DNA from: Shewanella sp. UCD-KL12
Lineage (GTDB): Bacteria; Pseudomonadota; Gammaproteobacteria; Enterobacterales; Shewanellaceae
Direction of reading: 5' to 3'
Length of the DNA: 32,721 bases
Assembly (NCBI RefSeq): GCF_001957125.1
Contig: NZ_MPHJ01000026.1
Coordinates: forward strand, 1 to 32,721
In this document: piece by piece, positions 6,490 to 14,932 of the stretch
Position numbering within the stretch: the first letter of the stretch is position 1
Layout: every line of letters starts with the position of its first letter
Made by a program: the position numbers and the translations under genes
Notes under the pieces: generated by a model
What the model was told of the DNA's origin: nothing
The model's input: the letters and a program-made list of their open reading frames with translations, nothing else
Databases searched by the model: none

Positions 6490-7914
6490 ATGAGCAAAAA
6501 ACTCCATATTAAAACCTGGGGCTGTCAGATGAATGAGTATGACTCATCTAAGATGGCCGACCTAATGGACGAATACCAAGGTTACACCTTAACTGATGAA
6601 GCAGAAGAAGCAGATGTGCTTCTACTGAATACTTGTTCTATTCGTGAAAAAGCCCAGGAAAAGGTGTTCCATCAGCTTGGACGTTGGAAAAAGTTAAAAG
6701 AAAAAAATCCTGAGCTAATCATAGGCGTTGGCGGCTGTGTTGCATCTCAAGAGGGGAAAGTCATTAAGGAGCGTGCGCAATGCGTTGACCTTATCTTTGG
6801 CCCTCAGACTTTGCACAGACTACCAGAGATGGTTGATCAGATTAAACAAGGTGGCAAAGCGATTATTGATATCAGTTTCCCTGAAATTGAAAAGTTCGAT
6901 CGTCTGCCTGAACCTCGTGCTGAAGGACCTAGCGCTTTTGTGTCTATCATGGAAGGTTGCAGCAAGTACTGCTCTTTCTGTGTTGTGCCTTATACGCGTG
7001 GTGAAGAAGTTAGTCGCCCACTCGACGACGTTATCTTAGAAATTGCACAACTTGCAGAGCAAGGTGTTCGCGAAGTTAATCTATTAGGCCAAAACGTTAA
7101 CGCTTTCAGAGGCGCGACTCATGATGATGAGATCTGCTCATTTGCAGAGCTGCTTCGCTATGTTGCAGCAATAGACGGCATAGATAGAATCCGATTTACA
7201 ACAAGCCACCCTATCGAATTCTCGCAAGATATTATCGATGTATATGAAGACACCCCTGAGCTTGTTAGCTTTCTTCACCTGCCAGTGCAATCAGGCTCAG
7301 ACAATATTCTGACTCAAATGAAGCGCGGCCATATGGCTATCGAATACAAGTCTATTATTCGTCGTCTACGTAAAGCTCGCCCAGATATTCAGATAAGTTC
7401 CGACTTCATCATCGGCTTCCCTGGTGAGTCTAAGCAAGACTTTGCAGATACAATGAAGCTTATCGAAGATGTACAGTTTGACCACAGTTTCAGCTTTATC
7501 TATAGCGCTCGTCCAGGCACGCCTGCAGCCGATCTGCCTGACGATGTCTCTCTAACAGAGAAAAAAGAGCGCCTTGCGATACTACAAGACCGTATAACTC
7601 AACAAGCGATGCGCTACAGCCGACAAATGTTAGGTACCGTTCAGCGTATCTTAGTTGAAGGGCCATCAGTTAAAAATCCGATGGAGCTCAGAGGACGTAC
7701 TGAAACCAGCCGAGTGGTTAACTTTGAAGCGGATCCAAAGCATATCGGTAGTTTTGTCGATGTAGAGATTGTTGATGTTTACACTAACTCACTGCGTGGC
7801 GTTTTTGTTCGCGGTGAAGCTGAGATGGACCTAAGACGCTCATTGCGCCCATCTGATATTGTGGCAAAACATAAGCAAGATGATGACTTAGGCGTGACTC
7901 AATACATACCTTAA
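6490..7914 (+). CDS. miaB: tRNA-2-methylthio-N6-dimethylallyladenosine synthase MiaB
   Basis: This radical-SAM methylthiotransferase converts i6A37 to ms2i6A37 in tRNAs that read UNN codons. The 474 residues equal the E. coli length. The N-terminal domain carries the three auxiliary-cluster cysteines C12 (WGCQMN), C49 (NTCSIR) and C83 (GGCVAS). The radical-SAM cluster is in MEGCSKYCSFCVVPYTRG (near 157-164), with substrate-binding segments such as GFPGES later, and a C-terminal TRAM domain (about 375-440). It starts at ATG 6490 and ends before a strong terminator (7935-7959), so it is separated from ybeZ although the gene order is that of E. coli. Confidence 0.97.
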   Translation: MSKKLHIKTWGCQMNEYDSSKMADLMDEYQGYTLTDEAEEADVLLLNTCSIREKAQEKVFHQLGRWKKLKEKNPELIIGVGGCVASQEGKVIKERAQCVDLIFGPQTLHRLPEMVDQIKQGGKAIIDISFPEIEKFDRLPEPRAEGPSAFVSIMEGCSKYCSFCVVPYTRGEEVSRPLDDVILEIAQLAEQGVREVNLLGQNVNAFRGATHDDEICSFAELLRYVAAIDGIDRIRFTTSHPIEFSQDIIDVYEDTPELVSFLHLPVQSGSDNILTQMKRGHMAIEYKSIIRRLRKARPDIQISSDFIIGFPGESKQDFADTMKLIEDVQFDHSFSFIYSARPGTPAADLPDDVSLTEKKERLAILQDRITQQAMRYSRQMLGTVQRILVEGPSVKNPMELRGRTETSRVVNFEADPKHIGSFVDVEIVDVYTNSLRGVFVRGEAEMDLRRSLRPSDIVAKHKQDDDLGVTQYIP

Positions 7915-7934
7915 ATCAGGTTATCTTTATATCA

Positions 7935-7959
7935 GGCGGCATTTATTGCCGCCTTTTTT
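7935..7959 (+). terminator. Intrinsic terminator of miaB
   Basis: GGCGGCA - TTTAT - TGCCGCC is followed by TTTTTTA, 20 bases after the miaB stop. It has a perfect 7-bp GC-rich stem and a T6 tract. Confidence 0.92.
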
Positions 7960-8066
7960 AGCTTTGAGAAAACAAGTTCAAGTGTAAATACCATTAGCAT
8001 TTATAACGCTGGACTCGTAAAATATACTTAATAATAGCAGTATGATAATTGCCATATGGAGCGACT

Positions 8067-9107
8067 TTGTCTAACAAGTTAACGACACTCAATCTCTATT
8101 TAGAACCCTCTGACACACGCCGCTTGGTTTCACTTTGTGGTCCATTCGATGACAACATCAAGCAACTTGAACGTCGCGTCGGTGTAGAAATCAGCTACCG
8201 CAACAATCACTTTCAGATTGTAGGCCAAGCAAGAAACTGTCTTACGGTAAATAATCTACTCAAAAATCTCTATATTGAGACTCAGCCTGTCAAAGGTATA
8301 ACGCCCGATCTTGAGCCTGATACGGTACATTTGGCTATTCAGGAAGCTGTCGCCCTAGACGCTGAAGCGCCAAGAGATGAAAAAGAGCTATACATCAAGA
8401 CTAAGCGCGGCGTGATTAAACCACGTAACCCTAATCAAAGTGATTATGTGGCAAATATTATGAGCCACGATATCACCTTTGGTGTTGGTCCAGCAGGTAC
8501 AGGAAAAACCTACCTTGCAGTAGCCGCCGCAGTTGATGCATTAGAACGTCAAGAAGTTCGCCGTATCTTGCTAACACGCCCAGCGGTTGAAGCGGGTGAA
8601 AAGCTTGGATTTCTACCCGGTGATTTAAGCCAAAAGGTTGATCCTTACCTTCGCCCTCTTTATGACGCTTTATTTGAAATGCTAGGTTTTGAAAAAGTTG
8701 AGCGCCTTATGGAGCGCAATATCATTGAAGTCGCACCACTTGCTTATATGCGAGGGCGTACACTCAATGATGCCTTTATCATCTTAGATGAAAGCCAAAA
8801 TACCACTGTTGAGCAGATGAAAATGTTCCTCACTCGTATAGGGTTTAACTCACGTGCGGTGATCACTGGTGATATCACTCAAATTGACCTGCCTAAAAGC
8901 CAAAAGTCCGGCCTAAGACATTCTATTGAAGTGCTAAGTAAAGTTGATGAGATAAGCTTTAATTTCTTCCAGGCTAAAGATGTCGTACGTCATCCTGTAG
9001 TGGCAAGAATTGTTGAAGCCTATGAAGAGCATGAACAACAAGCTCAACTAGCGAAAGCGAAACGTGATAGCCACTACCAAACACTAAAGGCAGCTTCTGA
9101 TGAATAA
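8067..9107 (+). CDS. ybeZ: PhoH-like ATPase YbeZ
   Basis: This is a cytoplasmic P-loop ATPase of the PhoH family, co-transcribed with the endonuclease gene ybeY in many bacteria and thought to act with it in rRNA handling and heat tolerance. The TTG at 8067 is chosen as start because GGAG (8058-8061) lies five bases upstream and gives 346 residues, the E. coli length; a TTG at 8049 would add six residues without a good ribosome-binding site. An N-terminal KH-like region (about 1-75) precedes Walker A GPAGTGKT (141-148) and Walker B FIILDESQN. The stop overlaps the ybeY start by 8 bases, which indicates translational coupling. I see no convincing sigma32-type promoter, though the E. coli operon has one. 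Confidence 0.93.
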   Translation: MSNKLTTLNLYLEPSDTRRLVSLCGPFDDNIKQLERRVGVEISYRNNHFQIVGQARNCLTVNNLLKNLYIETQPVKGITPDLEPDTVHLAIQEAVALDAEAPRDEKELYIKTKRGVIKPRNPNQSDYVANIMSHDITFGVGPAGTGKTYLAVAAAVDALERQEVRRILLTRPAVEAGEKLGFLPGDLSQKVDPYLRPLYDALFEMLGFEKVERLMERNIIEVAPLAYMRGRTLNDAFIILDESQNTTVEQMKMFLTRIGFNSRAVITGDITQIDLPKSQKSGLRHSIEVLSKVDEISFNFFQAKDVVRHPVVARIVEAYEEHEQQAQLAKAKRDSHYQTLKAASDE

Positions 9108-9573
9108 GCCCTCAGCAGTCAAGTTAGATCTTGAACTTCAGATTGCCATCGACAATAGCGAACTGCCAAGCCAAGAAAGTTTTGAACTTTGGGTATTAAC
9201 AGTACTCAGAGATAGCATGAGTGAAGCTGAATTAACGATTCGTATAGTCGATGAAGCGGAAAGTCAGAGCCTCAATAGTACCTATAGAGGCAAAGATAAA
9301 CCGACTAACGTACTATCTTTTCCTTTTGAAGCACCAGCTGAAATTGACATACCGCTATTAGGCGATCTTATTATCTGCGCCCCAGTAGTAGAATGTGAAG
9401 CTAAGCAACAAGGTAAAACGCTACAAGCCCACTGGGCTCACATGGTTGTACATGGTTGCTTGCATCTGCTAGGGTATGATCATATTAATGACACCGAAGC
9501 TGAAGAGATGGAGTCGATTGAGACACAACTCATTGAAAGCTTAGGTTATACCAATCCATATAAGGAAGATTAA
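9100..9573 (+). CDS. ybeY: Endoribonuclease YbeY
   Basis: This zinc-dependent single-strand endoribonuclease takes part in 16S rRNA 3'-end maturation and ribosome quality control. The 157 residues compare with 155 in E. coli. The metal-binding motif HGCLHLLGYDH gives zinc ligands H118, H122 and H128, and the conserved strand motif TYRGKDKPTNVLSFPF lies at about 61-76. The ATG at 9100 lies inside the end of ybeZ. The corC start follows 49 bases after the stop. Confidence 0.96.
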   Translation: MNKPSAVKLDLELQIAIDNSELPSQESFELWVLTVLRDSMSEAELTIRIVDEAESQSLNSTYRGKDKPTNVLSFPFEAPAEIDIPLLGDLIICAPVVECEAKQQGKTLQAHWAHMVVHGCLHLLGYDHINDTEAEEMESIETQLIESLGYTNPYKED

Positions 9574-9622
9574 AAGGTCTTTTTAGCGCTTTTTTAGCGC
9601 ATAACAGTGACTGAAAAATATT

Positions 9623-10498
9623 ATGAGTGACGATATCCCCCCGAGTACCAGCGCCCAAAAGAAGGGCTGGTTGGAAAAAGTAAGTCAGTTGTTCCAGGGC
9701 GAACCTAAAAGCCGTGATGAACTTGTAGAGGTAATACATGACGCCGAGCAGCGTGAAGTTATTTCTGAAGATACTCGCGAGATGATAAAAGGTGTTTTAG
9801 AGGTCTCAGACTTAAGAGTTAGGGACATCATGATCCCACGAGCTCAAATAGTCGCACTTCAAATAGATGATAGTGTTGAGGAACTACTCTCCACTGTGAT
9901 TGGTTCTGCTCATTCACGTTTTCCTGTCGTCAACGAAGATAAAGATCATATTGAAGGTATTTTACTTGCAAAAGACCTACTTCAATATGGGTTTAAAAAC
10001 AACGAAGAGCCATTTTCATTAGGGCAAGTTATCCGCCCTGCCGTTGTTGTCCCCGAAAGCAAGCGAGTTGACGTATTACTCAAAGAGTTTCGATCTCAGC
10101 GATACCATATGGCCATAGTAGTCGATGAGTATGGCGGCGTTTCTGGGCTAGTTACCATTGAAGATATCCTTGAAGAGATTGTTGGTGATATCGAAGATGA
10201 GTTTGTTCATGAGTCAGCCGAAGAGACTGAGATCCGCAAAGTAGGCAAGCAAGTCTATATGATCAAAGCCTTGACCCCTATCGAAGACTTCAATGAAGAG
10301 TTTAAAACTCAGTTCAGTGATGAAGAATTTGATACTGTAGGCGGTCTGGTATCTCATGCTTTTGGTCACTTACCAGAAAGAAATGAGAAGGTCACCATTG
10401 ATGGGATTGAGTTTAAAGTGATTAGCGCCGACACGCGTCGCTTGTTGCAACTTAGAGTCAAACTCCCGGATCCTAACGCTGAAGAGCAGATAGCCTAG
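9623..10498 (+). CDS. corC: CBS-domain protein CorC/YbeX
   Basis: This soluble protein has a CBS pair and a C-terminal CorC/HlyC domain. It is classically linked to magnesium/cobalt efflux through CorA, and more recently to ribosome homeostasis in E. coli. It has 291 residues (E. coli 292). The first CBS domain starts at VRDIMIPRAQIVALQ (about 69-83), the second spans about 135-190 and contains MAIVVDEYGGVSGLVTIEDI, and the CorC_HlyC domain covers about 205-285. No membrane segment is present, unlike the longer HlyC/CorC membrane proteins. It is third in the ybeZ-ybeY-corC-lnt run, 51 bases before lnt. Confidence 0.95.
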   Translation: MSDDIPPSTSAQKKGWLEKVSQLFQGEPKSRDELVEVIHDAEQREVISEDTREMIKGVLEVSDLRVRDIMIPRAQIVALQIDDSVEELLSTVIGSAHSRFPVVNEDKDHIEGILLAKDLLQYGFKNNEEPFSLGQVIRPAVVVPESKRVDVLLKEFRSQRYHMAIVVDEYGGVSGLVTIEDILEEIVGDIEDEFVHESAEETEIRKVGKQVYMIKALTPIEDFNEEFKTQFSDEEFDTVGGLVSHAFGHLPERNEKVTIDGIEFKVISADTRRLLQLRVKLPDPNAEEQIA

Positions 10499-10549
10499 TA
10501 GCAGGCTAATTTTCCTACCTAAAAAGCTCTATTAAATGATGAGGCTTAA

Positions 10550-12103
10550 ATGCTGAATAAACTTCGGGCATTTGCCCATCATTGTAAAATTCGCTTGCTA
10601 CTTGCATACCTTGCAGGCGCTAGCACAGCATTGGCCTTTGCCCCCTATGGGCTTTGGCCGATTTATCTCATTGCACTTACCTTTGTGCTATATCAAACAG
10701 ATAAGCTTTCTCCTAAGTCTGCGCTTAAATATTGGCTCAGCTTTGGTTTTGGTTGCTTCTCTGTAGGGATTAGCTGGGTTCACGTGAGTATGGCCACTTA
10801 TGGGGGAATGCCACTTATTGCCTCTATCGCCTTAATGGCTATTCTGGCGCTTTACTTGGCTCTCTACCCAGCGCTCTGTGGCTTTCTACTGCAAAAAATT
10901 GCTCCGCAAAGTGGATTAATTAGAAATATATTACTGTTTCCCGCCCTATGGACACTTACTGAATGGCTAAGGGGCTGGATATTAACTGGCTTCCCTTGGC
11001 TTTGGGCTGGTTACTCACAAACTGAAGGGCCTCTTAAATCCCTCGCTTCTATCATTGGCGCCTTGGGCATTAGCTTTGTACTTGCCCTATTAGCAGGTGC
11101 ATTTGCCCTGTTGCTGCAAAAACGTTGGCGTTCTGCCGCTATCGCGGTGCCTTTAATCGCTGTAGCGAGCTATTTAACTCCCTTGTTCTCAAATATCTCT
11201 CCAACTGGAGACTCTGTAAAAGTAGCGCTAGTACAAGGCAATATTCCTCAAAGCATGAAATGGGAGCCCGAAGCCTTGTGGCCAACCATGAGTAAATATA
11301 TGGACCTTTCTCGCCCAGAGTTTGATGCCGATATTATCATCTGGCCAGAAGCTGCAATTCCAGCGCCTGAATATATGGTCTCTGAGTTCCTGAATAACGC
11401 CAATAAGGCCGCAAACCTTAATCACTCAGCAATCATTACAGGTATTATTAGCCACCAGCAGGATAGCTTTTACAATTCATTAATCGTACTCGGTAACCAT
11501 GACAGCAAAGAGCAAGCACAAGCAGATTACACAGGAACGGGTAACAATGAATTTAAGAAGCACCACCTGTTACCTATTGGCGAGTTTGTTCCACTTGAAT
11601 CATTATTGCGCCCACTAGCTCCCTTTTTCAATCTCCCCATGTCTTCATTTCAGCGAGGGGAATACCAGCAAGCGAATCTCAATGCAGTGGGTCACCAGGT
11701 GGCACCAGCCATCTGTTATGAAATTGCTTTTCCCGAGCAATTAAGAGCCAATGTAAACATGGGAACAGAACTGTTATTAACGGTGTCAAATGATGCATGG
11801 TTTGGCACATCAAACGGCCCATTGCAGCATATGGAGATAGCTCAAATGCGCTCAATTGAACTGGGAAGACCTTTAGTCAGAGCGACTAATAATGGCGTGA
11901 CCGCTGTGGTTGACGAAAAAGGTAACATTACCCACCAACTCCCACAATTTGAAACAGGTGTGCTGGTTGCGGACATTCCTTTAGTTGAAGGCCAAACAAT
12001 TTTTGCTAAGTTGGGTCAGTGGCCTACTCTACTTATCTCCGCGCTTTTATTGCTCATTTCTATTGCTAGAACGTATTACTTATCAAGGTCAATAAAATCA
12101 TAA
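10550..12103 (+). CDS. lnt: Apolipoprotein N-acyltransferase Lnt
   Basis: This inner-membrane enzyme adds the third acyl chain to the N-terminal cysteine of lipoproteins, which allows their export by Lol. It has 517 residues (E. coli 512). Six or so hydrophobic helices fill residues 15-210, then comes the periplasmic nitrilase-like domain with the catalytic Glu in IIWPEAAIPAP, Lys in the HLLPIGEFVPLE region (K in FKKHHLLP) and Cys in PAICYEIAFPE, and a last membrane helix near the C-terminus. The ATG at 10550 has TGAGG eight bases upstream. A perfect bidirectional terminator follows. Substrates encoded nearby include the lipoproteins LptE and RlpA. Confidence 0.97.
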   Translation: MLNKLRAFAHHCKIRLLLAYLAGASTALAFAPYGLWPIYLIALTFVLYQTDKLSPKSALKYWLSFGFGCFSVGISWVHVSMATYGGMPLIASIALMAILALYLALYPALCGFLLQKIAPQSGLIRNILLFPALWTLTEWLRGWILTGFPWLWAGYSQTEGPLKSLASIIGALGISFVLALLAGAFALLLQKRWRSAAIAVPLIAVASYLTPLFSNISPTGDSVKVALVQGNIPQSMKWEPEALWPTMSKYMDLSRPEFDADIIIWPEAAIPAPEYMVSEFLNNANKAANLNHSAIITGIISHQQDSFYNSLIVLGNHDSKEQAQADYTGTGNNEFKKHHLLPIGEFVPLESLLRPLAPFFNLPMSSFQRGEYQQANLNAVGHQVAPAICYEIAFPEQLRANVNMGTELLLTVSNDAWFGTSNGPLQHMEIAQMRSIELGRPLVRATNNGVTAVVDEKGNITHQLPQFETGVLVADIPLVEGQTIFAKLGQWPTLLISALLLLISIARTYYLSRSIKS

Positions 12104-12135
12104 ACGAGCAACGTGCTTGTCGAGCAGTTGACACA

Positions 12136-12164
12136 AAAAATACCCGCAAGTTGCGGGTATTTTT
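12136..12164. terminator. Bidirectional terminator between lnt and the chemoreceptor gene
   Basis: AAAAATACCCGCAA - G - TTGCGGGTATTTTT is a perfect 14-bp inverted repeat with A and T tracts on its two sides. It lies between convergent genes, 33 bases after lnt and 24 bases after the end of the chemoreceptor gene, so it can serve both. Confidence 0.93.
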
Positions 12165-12187
12165 ATATGGATGAATCACAGCTATGA

Positions 12188-14056
12188 TTAAACAATAAAC
12201 TGATTCAACAGCTTTTCCTGATCTTTTACTTGCTCTAGCTGTTTGCTCATAGCCTCATTTGTTAATTCAGAGTTGTCAGCAACTTGCATTGATAAATCTC
12301 TTATATTCGATGTATTGACATTCATCTCCTCAGCGACTTGGCTCTGCTCTTCTGCGGCACTCGCAATTTGCAGGTTCATGTCAGTGATCTCTTCAATGCT
12401 CTTACGAATATCGTTAAGTGTTTCATTTGCCGCCTTGGCTTTTTCAACGGTGATTTCAGTGGTGCTTCGGCTTTGGCCCATTACATTAACAACCGCAGCG
12501 ACACCAAGTTGTAACTTATCTATTTTCTCTTTAATTTCAGATGTAGATTCTTGTGTTCGCGCAGCTAAACTTCGCACCTCATCGGCTACAACAGCAAAAC
12601 CTCTTCCCGACTCACCTGCTCTAGCCGCCTCGATAGCCGCATTTAAGGCTAACAAATTAGTTTGACCTGCAATCTCATTAATCACACCAAGTATCGATTC
12701 AATACTTGTAGTGTCGGTTTCTAACTCTTTAACAGCCTCTACGGCCTCCTCTATTTGTGTAGCTAAGTGCTCAATAGATTCAGTGGTCGTCTGAACAGCT
12801 GTCGCGCCATCGCTGACGGCATTATCAGCCTGCTGAACCGCATACGCAGCACCTTGGGCATTATTTGCAACATCTGCAGCAGTTGTTGCCATTTCGTGCA
12901 TAGCTGCCGCTAACTGCTCAACTTCTTGAGTTTGTAATCCCATTGACTCAGTGGCTTCACTTGCACCACGGGCTGTACTTTCAGTGCCTAAGCTTATCTC
13001 TCCACCTAACAGCTTAACTTGTTGAATCAACTCCTGCAGTTTAATAGCGAAATTATTAAAGTTACCAGCTAAAGTAGCAAATTCAATATCAGAATCAGTG
13101 CTTAAGCGACGAGTCAGATCGCCCTCTCCAGTTGACACATCTCTCATCGCGTCATTGAGAATATCTAACGGCCTCATTAACCGACTGATGATCCCACTCA
13201 TGACTAAGGTTGCAATTACTAAAGATAGAATTAAATAGAGTATTGCATCTCTTTTCAGTTCATTAGCGGCGGCAAAAATAACACTCTCATCGAGCACTAT
13301 ACCTAAATTCCAACCTAAGCCAGATAATGGACTAAATACAACAGTGTAAAGCTCACCTTCAAATTCAAATCCATGACTTTCGCTACTGATATCTAGCGCT
13401 TGCCCAAAAAACTCTTTCATCGAACGACCATTTTGCCCAGTATCTGGGTGAGCAATAAAATTGCCATTTGCACCTACAATAAAGGCATAACCGGCACCAA
13501 ATAGACTGGCTTGGTTACTGATCTCTGCCAAGCTTTTCAGACTTATATCTGTAAAAAGCGCGCCTTTAAACTGACCATCGATAAAAAGTGGGGCTGAAGT
13601 AGATACTAATATCTCTCCACTCGCAGCATCAGCATAGGGTTCAGTCACAAGTTGCTTGCCAATTCTTTTTGCCTCCTTGTACCACATACGTTGTCTTGGA
13701 TCGTAACTAGAGCCAGGGTTCCAATTAGGGTCATTACCAACAAAGTGGCCATTCTCTAATCCCATTCCAGCTAAAAGAAAATGCTTCTTTATAATGGGCT
13801 TACTCAACACTTCGCGAAAGTGTTCGTCTGACAGTTCAGATTGCAATAGAGAGACCGCATATTCAGTTAAGTCAGACTTTTCGTTTATTACCGCTTGAAT
13901 ATTACTGTTCATCGAGCTAGCTAACTCTGCCACACTATTATTAACTTGCGTCTCAATCTGCTTCTTTACCTGAATGTATTGATAACCAGATAAAAAGCCT
14001 AAAGATAGGAATAAAATGACGCTCACAGCAATAACCACTTTATGTACAAATTTCAT
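12188..14056 (-). CDS. Methyl-accepting chemotaxis protein with periplasmic Cache sensor
   Basis: This is an inner-membrane chemoreceptor that feeds a CheA/CheW array. Of 622 residues, the first helix is at about 8-28 and a double-Cache-type periplasmic region at about 30-270, with the ligand-pocket pattern YDPRQRMWYKEAK and EPYADAASGEILVSTSAP typical of dCache sensors for amino acids or similar small ligands. A second helix is near 272-292, then a HAMP domain and the cytoplasmic signalling coiled coil. The hairpin tip EIAGQTNLLALNAAIEAARA begins at 461. The protein ends QFIV, with no CheR-docking pentapeptide. GGAG five bases before ATG 14056 supports the start. The ligand cannot be told from sequence. 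E. coli has glutamate transport genes in this lnt-ybeL interval instead. Confidence 0.93.
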   Translation of the reverse strand: MKFVHKVVIAVSVILFLSLGFLSGYQYIQVKKQIETQVNNSVAELASSMNSNIQAVINEKSDLTEYAVSLLQSELSDEHFREVLSKPIIKKHFLLAGMGLENGHFVGNDPNWNPGSSYDPRQRMWYKEAKRIGKQLVTEPYADAASGEILVSTSAPLFIDGQFKGALFTDISLKSLAEISNQASLFGAGYAFIVGANGNFIAHPDTGQNGRSMKEFFGQALDISSESHGFEFEGELYTVVFSPLSGLGWNLGIVLDESVIFAAANELKRDAILYLILSLVIATLVMSGIISRLMRPLDILNDAMRDVSTGEGDLTRRLSTDSDIEFATLAGNFNNFAIKLQELIQQVKLLGGEISLGTESTARGASEATESMGLQTQEVEQLAAAMHEMATTAADVANNAQGAAYAVQQADNAVSDGATAVQTTTESIEHLATQIEEAVEAVKELETDTTSIESILGVINEIAGQTNLLALNAAIEAARAGESGRGFAVVADEVRSLAARTQESTSEIKEKIDKLQLGVAAVVNVMGQSRSTTEITVEKAKAANETLNDIRKSIEEITDMNLQIASAAEEQSQVAEEMNVNTSNIRDLSMQVADNSELTNEAMSKQLEQVKDQEKLLNQFIV

Positions 14057-14257
14057 AGCAACTCCAACACGAGGTAAAGAATTGATTAGTCATGCTGCGG
14101 GAGGTAAAACCGGCAAAACAATCAATTAATATAGTCAGCTCTCAATGCAACGCATCAACTACAACTTTTAATATAGTAAATTTGAAGGGGAGTGCCCGTT
14201 ATCACTAGGTAATTTATTAAGGAGAGGTAAATATTTGATGAAAAAAGGGCATAAACA

Positions 14258-14288
14258 CTTAAGCATATACAAATTGAATATGCTTAAG
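14258..14288 (-). terminator. Hairpin downstream of ybeL
   Basis: CTTAAGCATAT (14258-14268) pairs perfectly with ATATGCTTAAG (14278-14288) over a 9-base loop, 25 bases beyond the ybeL stop. On the minus strand a T6 tract comes only about 15 bases later, so it is a hairpin with doubtful terminator activity. The remaining chemoreceptor-ybeL gap shows no gene. Confidence 0.4.
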
Positions 14289-14312
14289 CTTAATGATGAA
14301 AATGAAAAGTAT

Positions 14313-14813
14313 TTATGGCGCTAGTGCTTCACGCGTAAACTCACTCTTATCACACTGAGGACAATCTGGAATGATCCCAGGAAATTCAATCTTCATTTCA
14401 TGACCGCAGTGTGTACAAACCATATTACCTTGGCCGACAACCTCACCACTTTGATAGTGACCTTGATGCTTAAAATCTTGTAGCACTTCATGCCACTCAA
14501 TCTGACTTCGATCTGTGATACCACTTAGCCAATGCCATAATGTATTCTCAACGGTGATAACTGTGGGACTATGACTTAAGTCCGTATCATTTTTCTCTTG
14601 AAGGTAAGCTGCTATATCACGTTTTAAAAATTGTTCGACTAAAGCAAGTTCATTCTCTTTTGCCCTGTCTTTGATTGAAAGAAACTCAGCCCTATTAGTG
14701 ACGATTGAAAATAACTCTTTAACAGTCATTGAGTTATCGTCAGAATAGTCGGATTTAACTTGCGCTAAAAGCGCTTCGTAAAGCGATAGTAACTCAGTAC
14801 TTCTCTTACTCAT
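14313..14813 (-). CDS. ybeL: Zinc-ribbon protein YbeL (DUF1451 family)
   Basis: This is a small cytoplasmic protein of unknown function. It has 166 residues (E. coli YbeL 160). The N-terminal two thirds are helical and charged, with a likely coiled coil at about 5-75. The C-terminal zinc ribbon has C133 and C136 in CTHCGHE and C151 and C154 in CPQC. It is divergent from leuS with a 119-base gap, the same neighbour as in E. coli. No reaction can be assigned. Confidence 0.9.
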   Translation of the reverse strand: MSKRSTELLSLYEALLAQVKSDYSDDNSMTVKELFSIVTNRAEFLSIKDRAKENELALVEQFLKRDIAAYLQEKNDTDLSHSPTVITVENTLWHWLSGITDRSQIEWHEVLQDFKHQGHYQSGEVVGQGNMVCTHCGHEMKIEFPGIIPDCPQCDKSEFTREALAP

Positions 14814-14908
14814 TGTAAATACTCCTCATCCGAACCTTTTTAATGACTCACTTCTAGTTTATTCTATGCAGATCTAACTCGCGTAGAAAGTGCGCAAGAT
14901 CAAACAAT

Positions 14909-14923
14909 GGGCCCGATGGCCGG
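14909..14923 (+). promoter_or_regulatory. Small GC-rich hairpin at the leuS ribosome-binding site
   Basis: GCCCGATGGCCGGG just before the leuS start can pair CCCG with CGGG. The second arm contains the only purine-rich stretch (GGGAAA) that could act as a Shine-Dalgarno site, so folding could affect initiation. This is inference from position only. Confidence 0.3.
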
Positions 14924-14932
14924 GAAATATTG

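Noticed and set aside
8049..8066. Longer start for ybeZ at TTG 8049
   Set aside because: No ribosome-binding site lies before it, whereas the TTG at 8067 has GGAG five bases upstream and gives the E. coli length.
7980..8066. Heat-shock (sigma32) promoter in front of ybeZ
   Set aside because: Expected by analogy with E. coli, but no CTTGAA / CCCCAT-like pair with correct spacing is visible.
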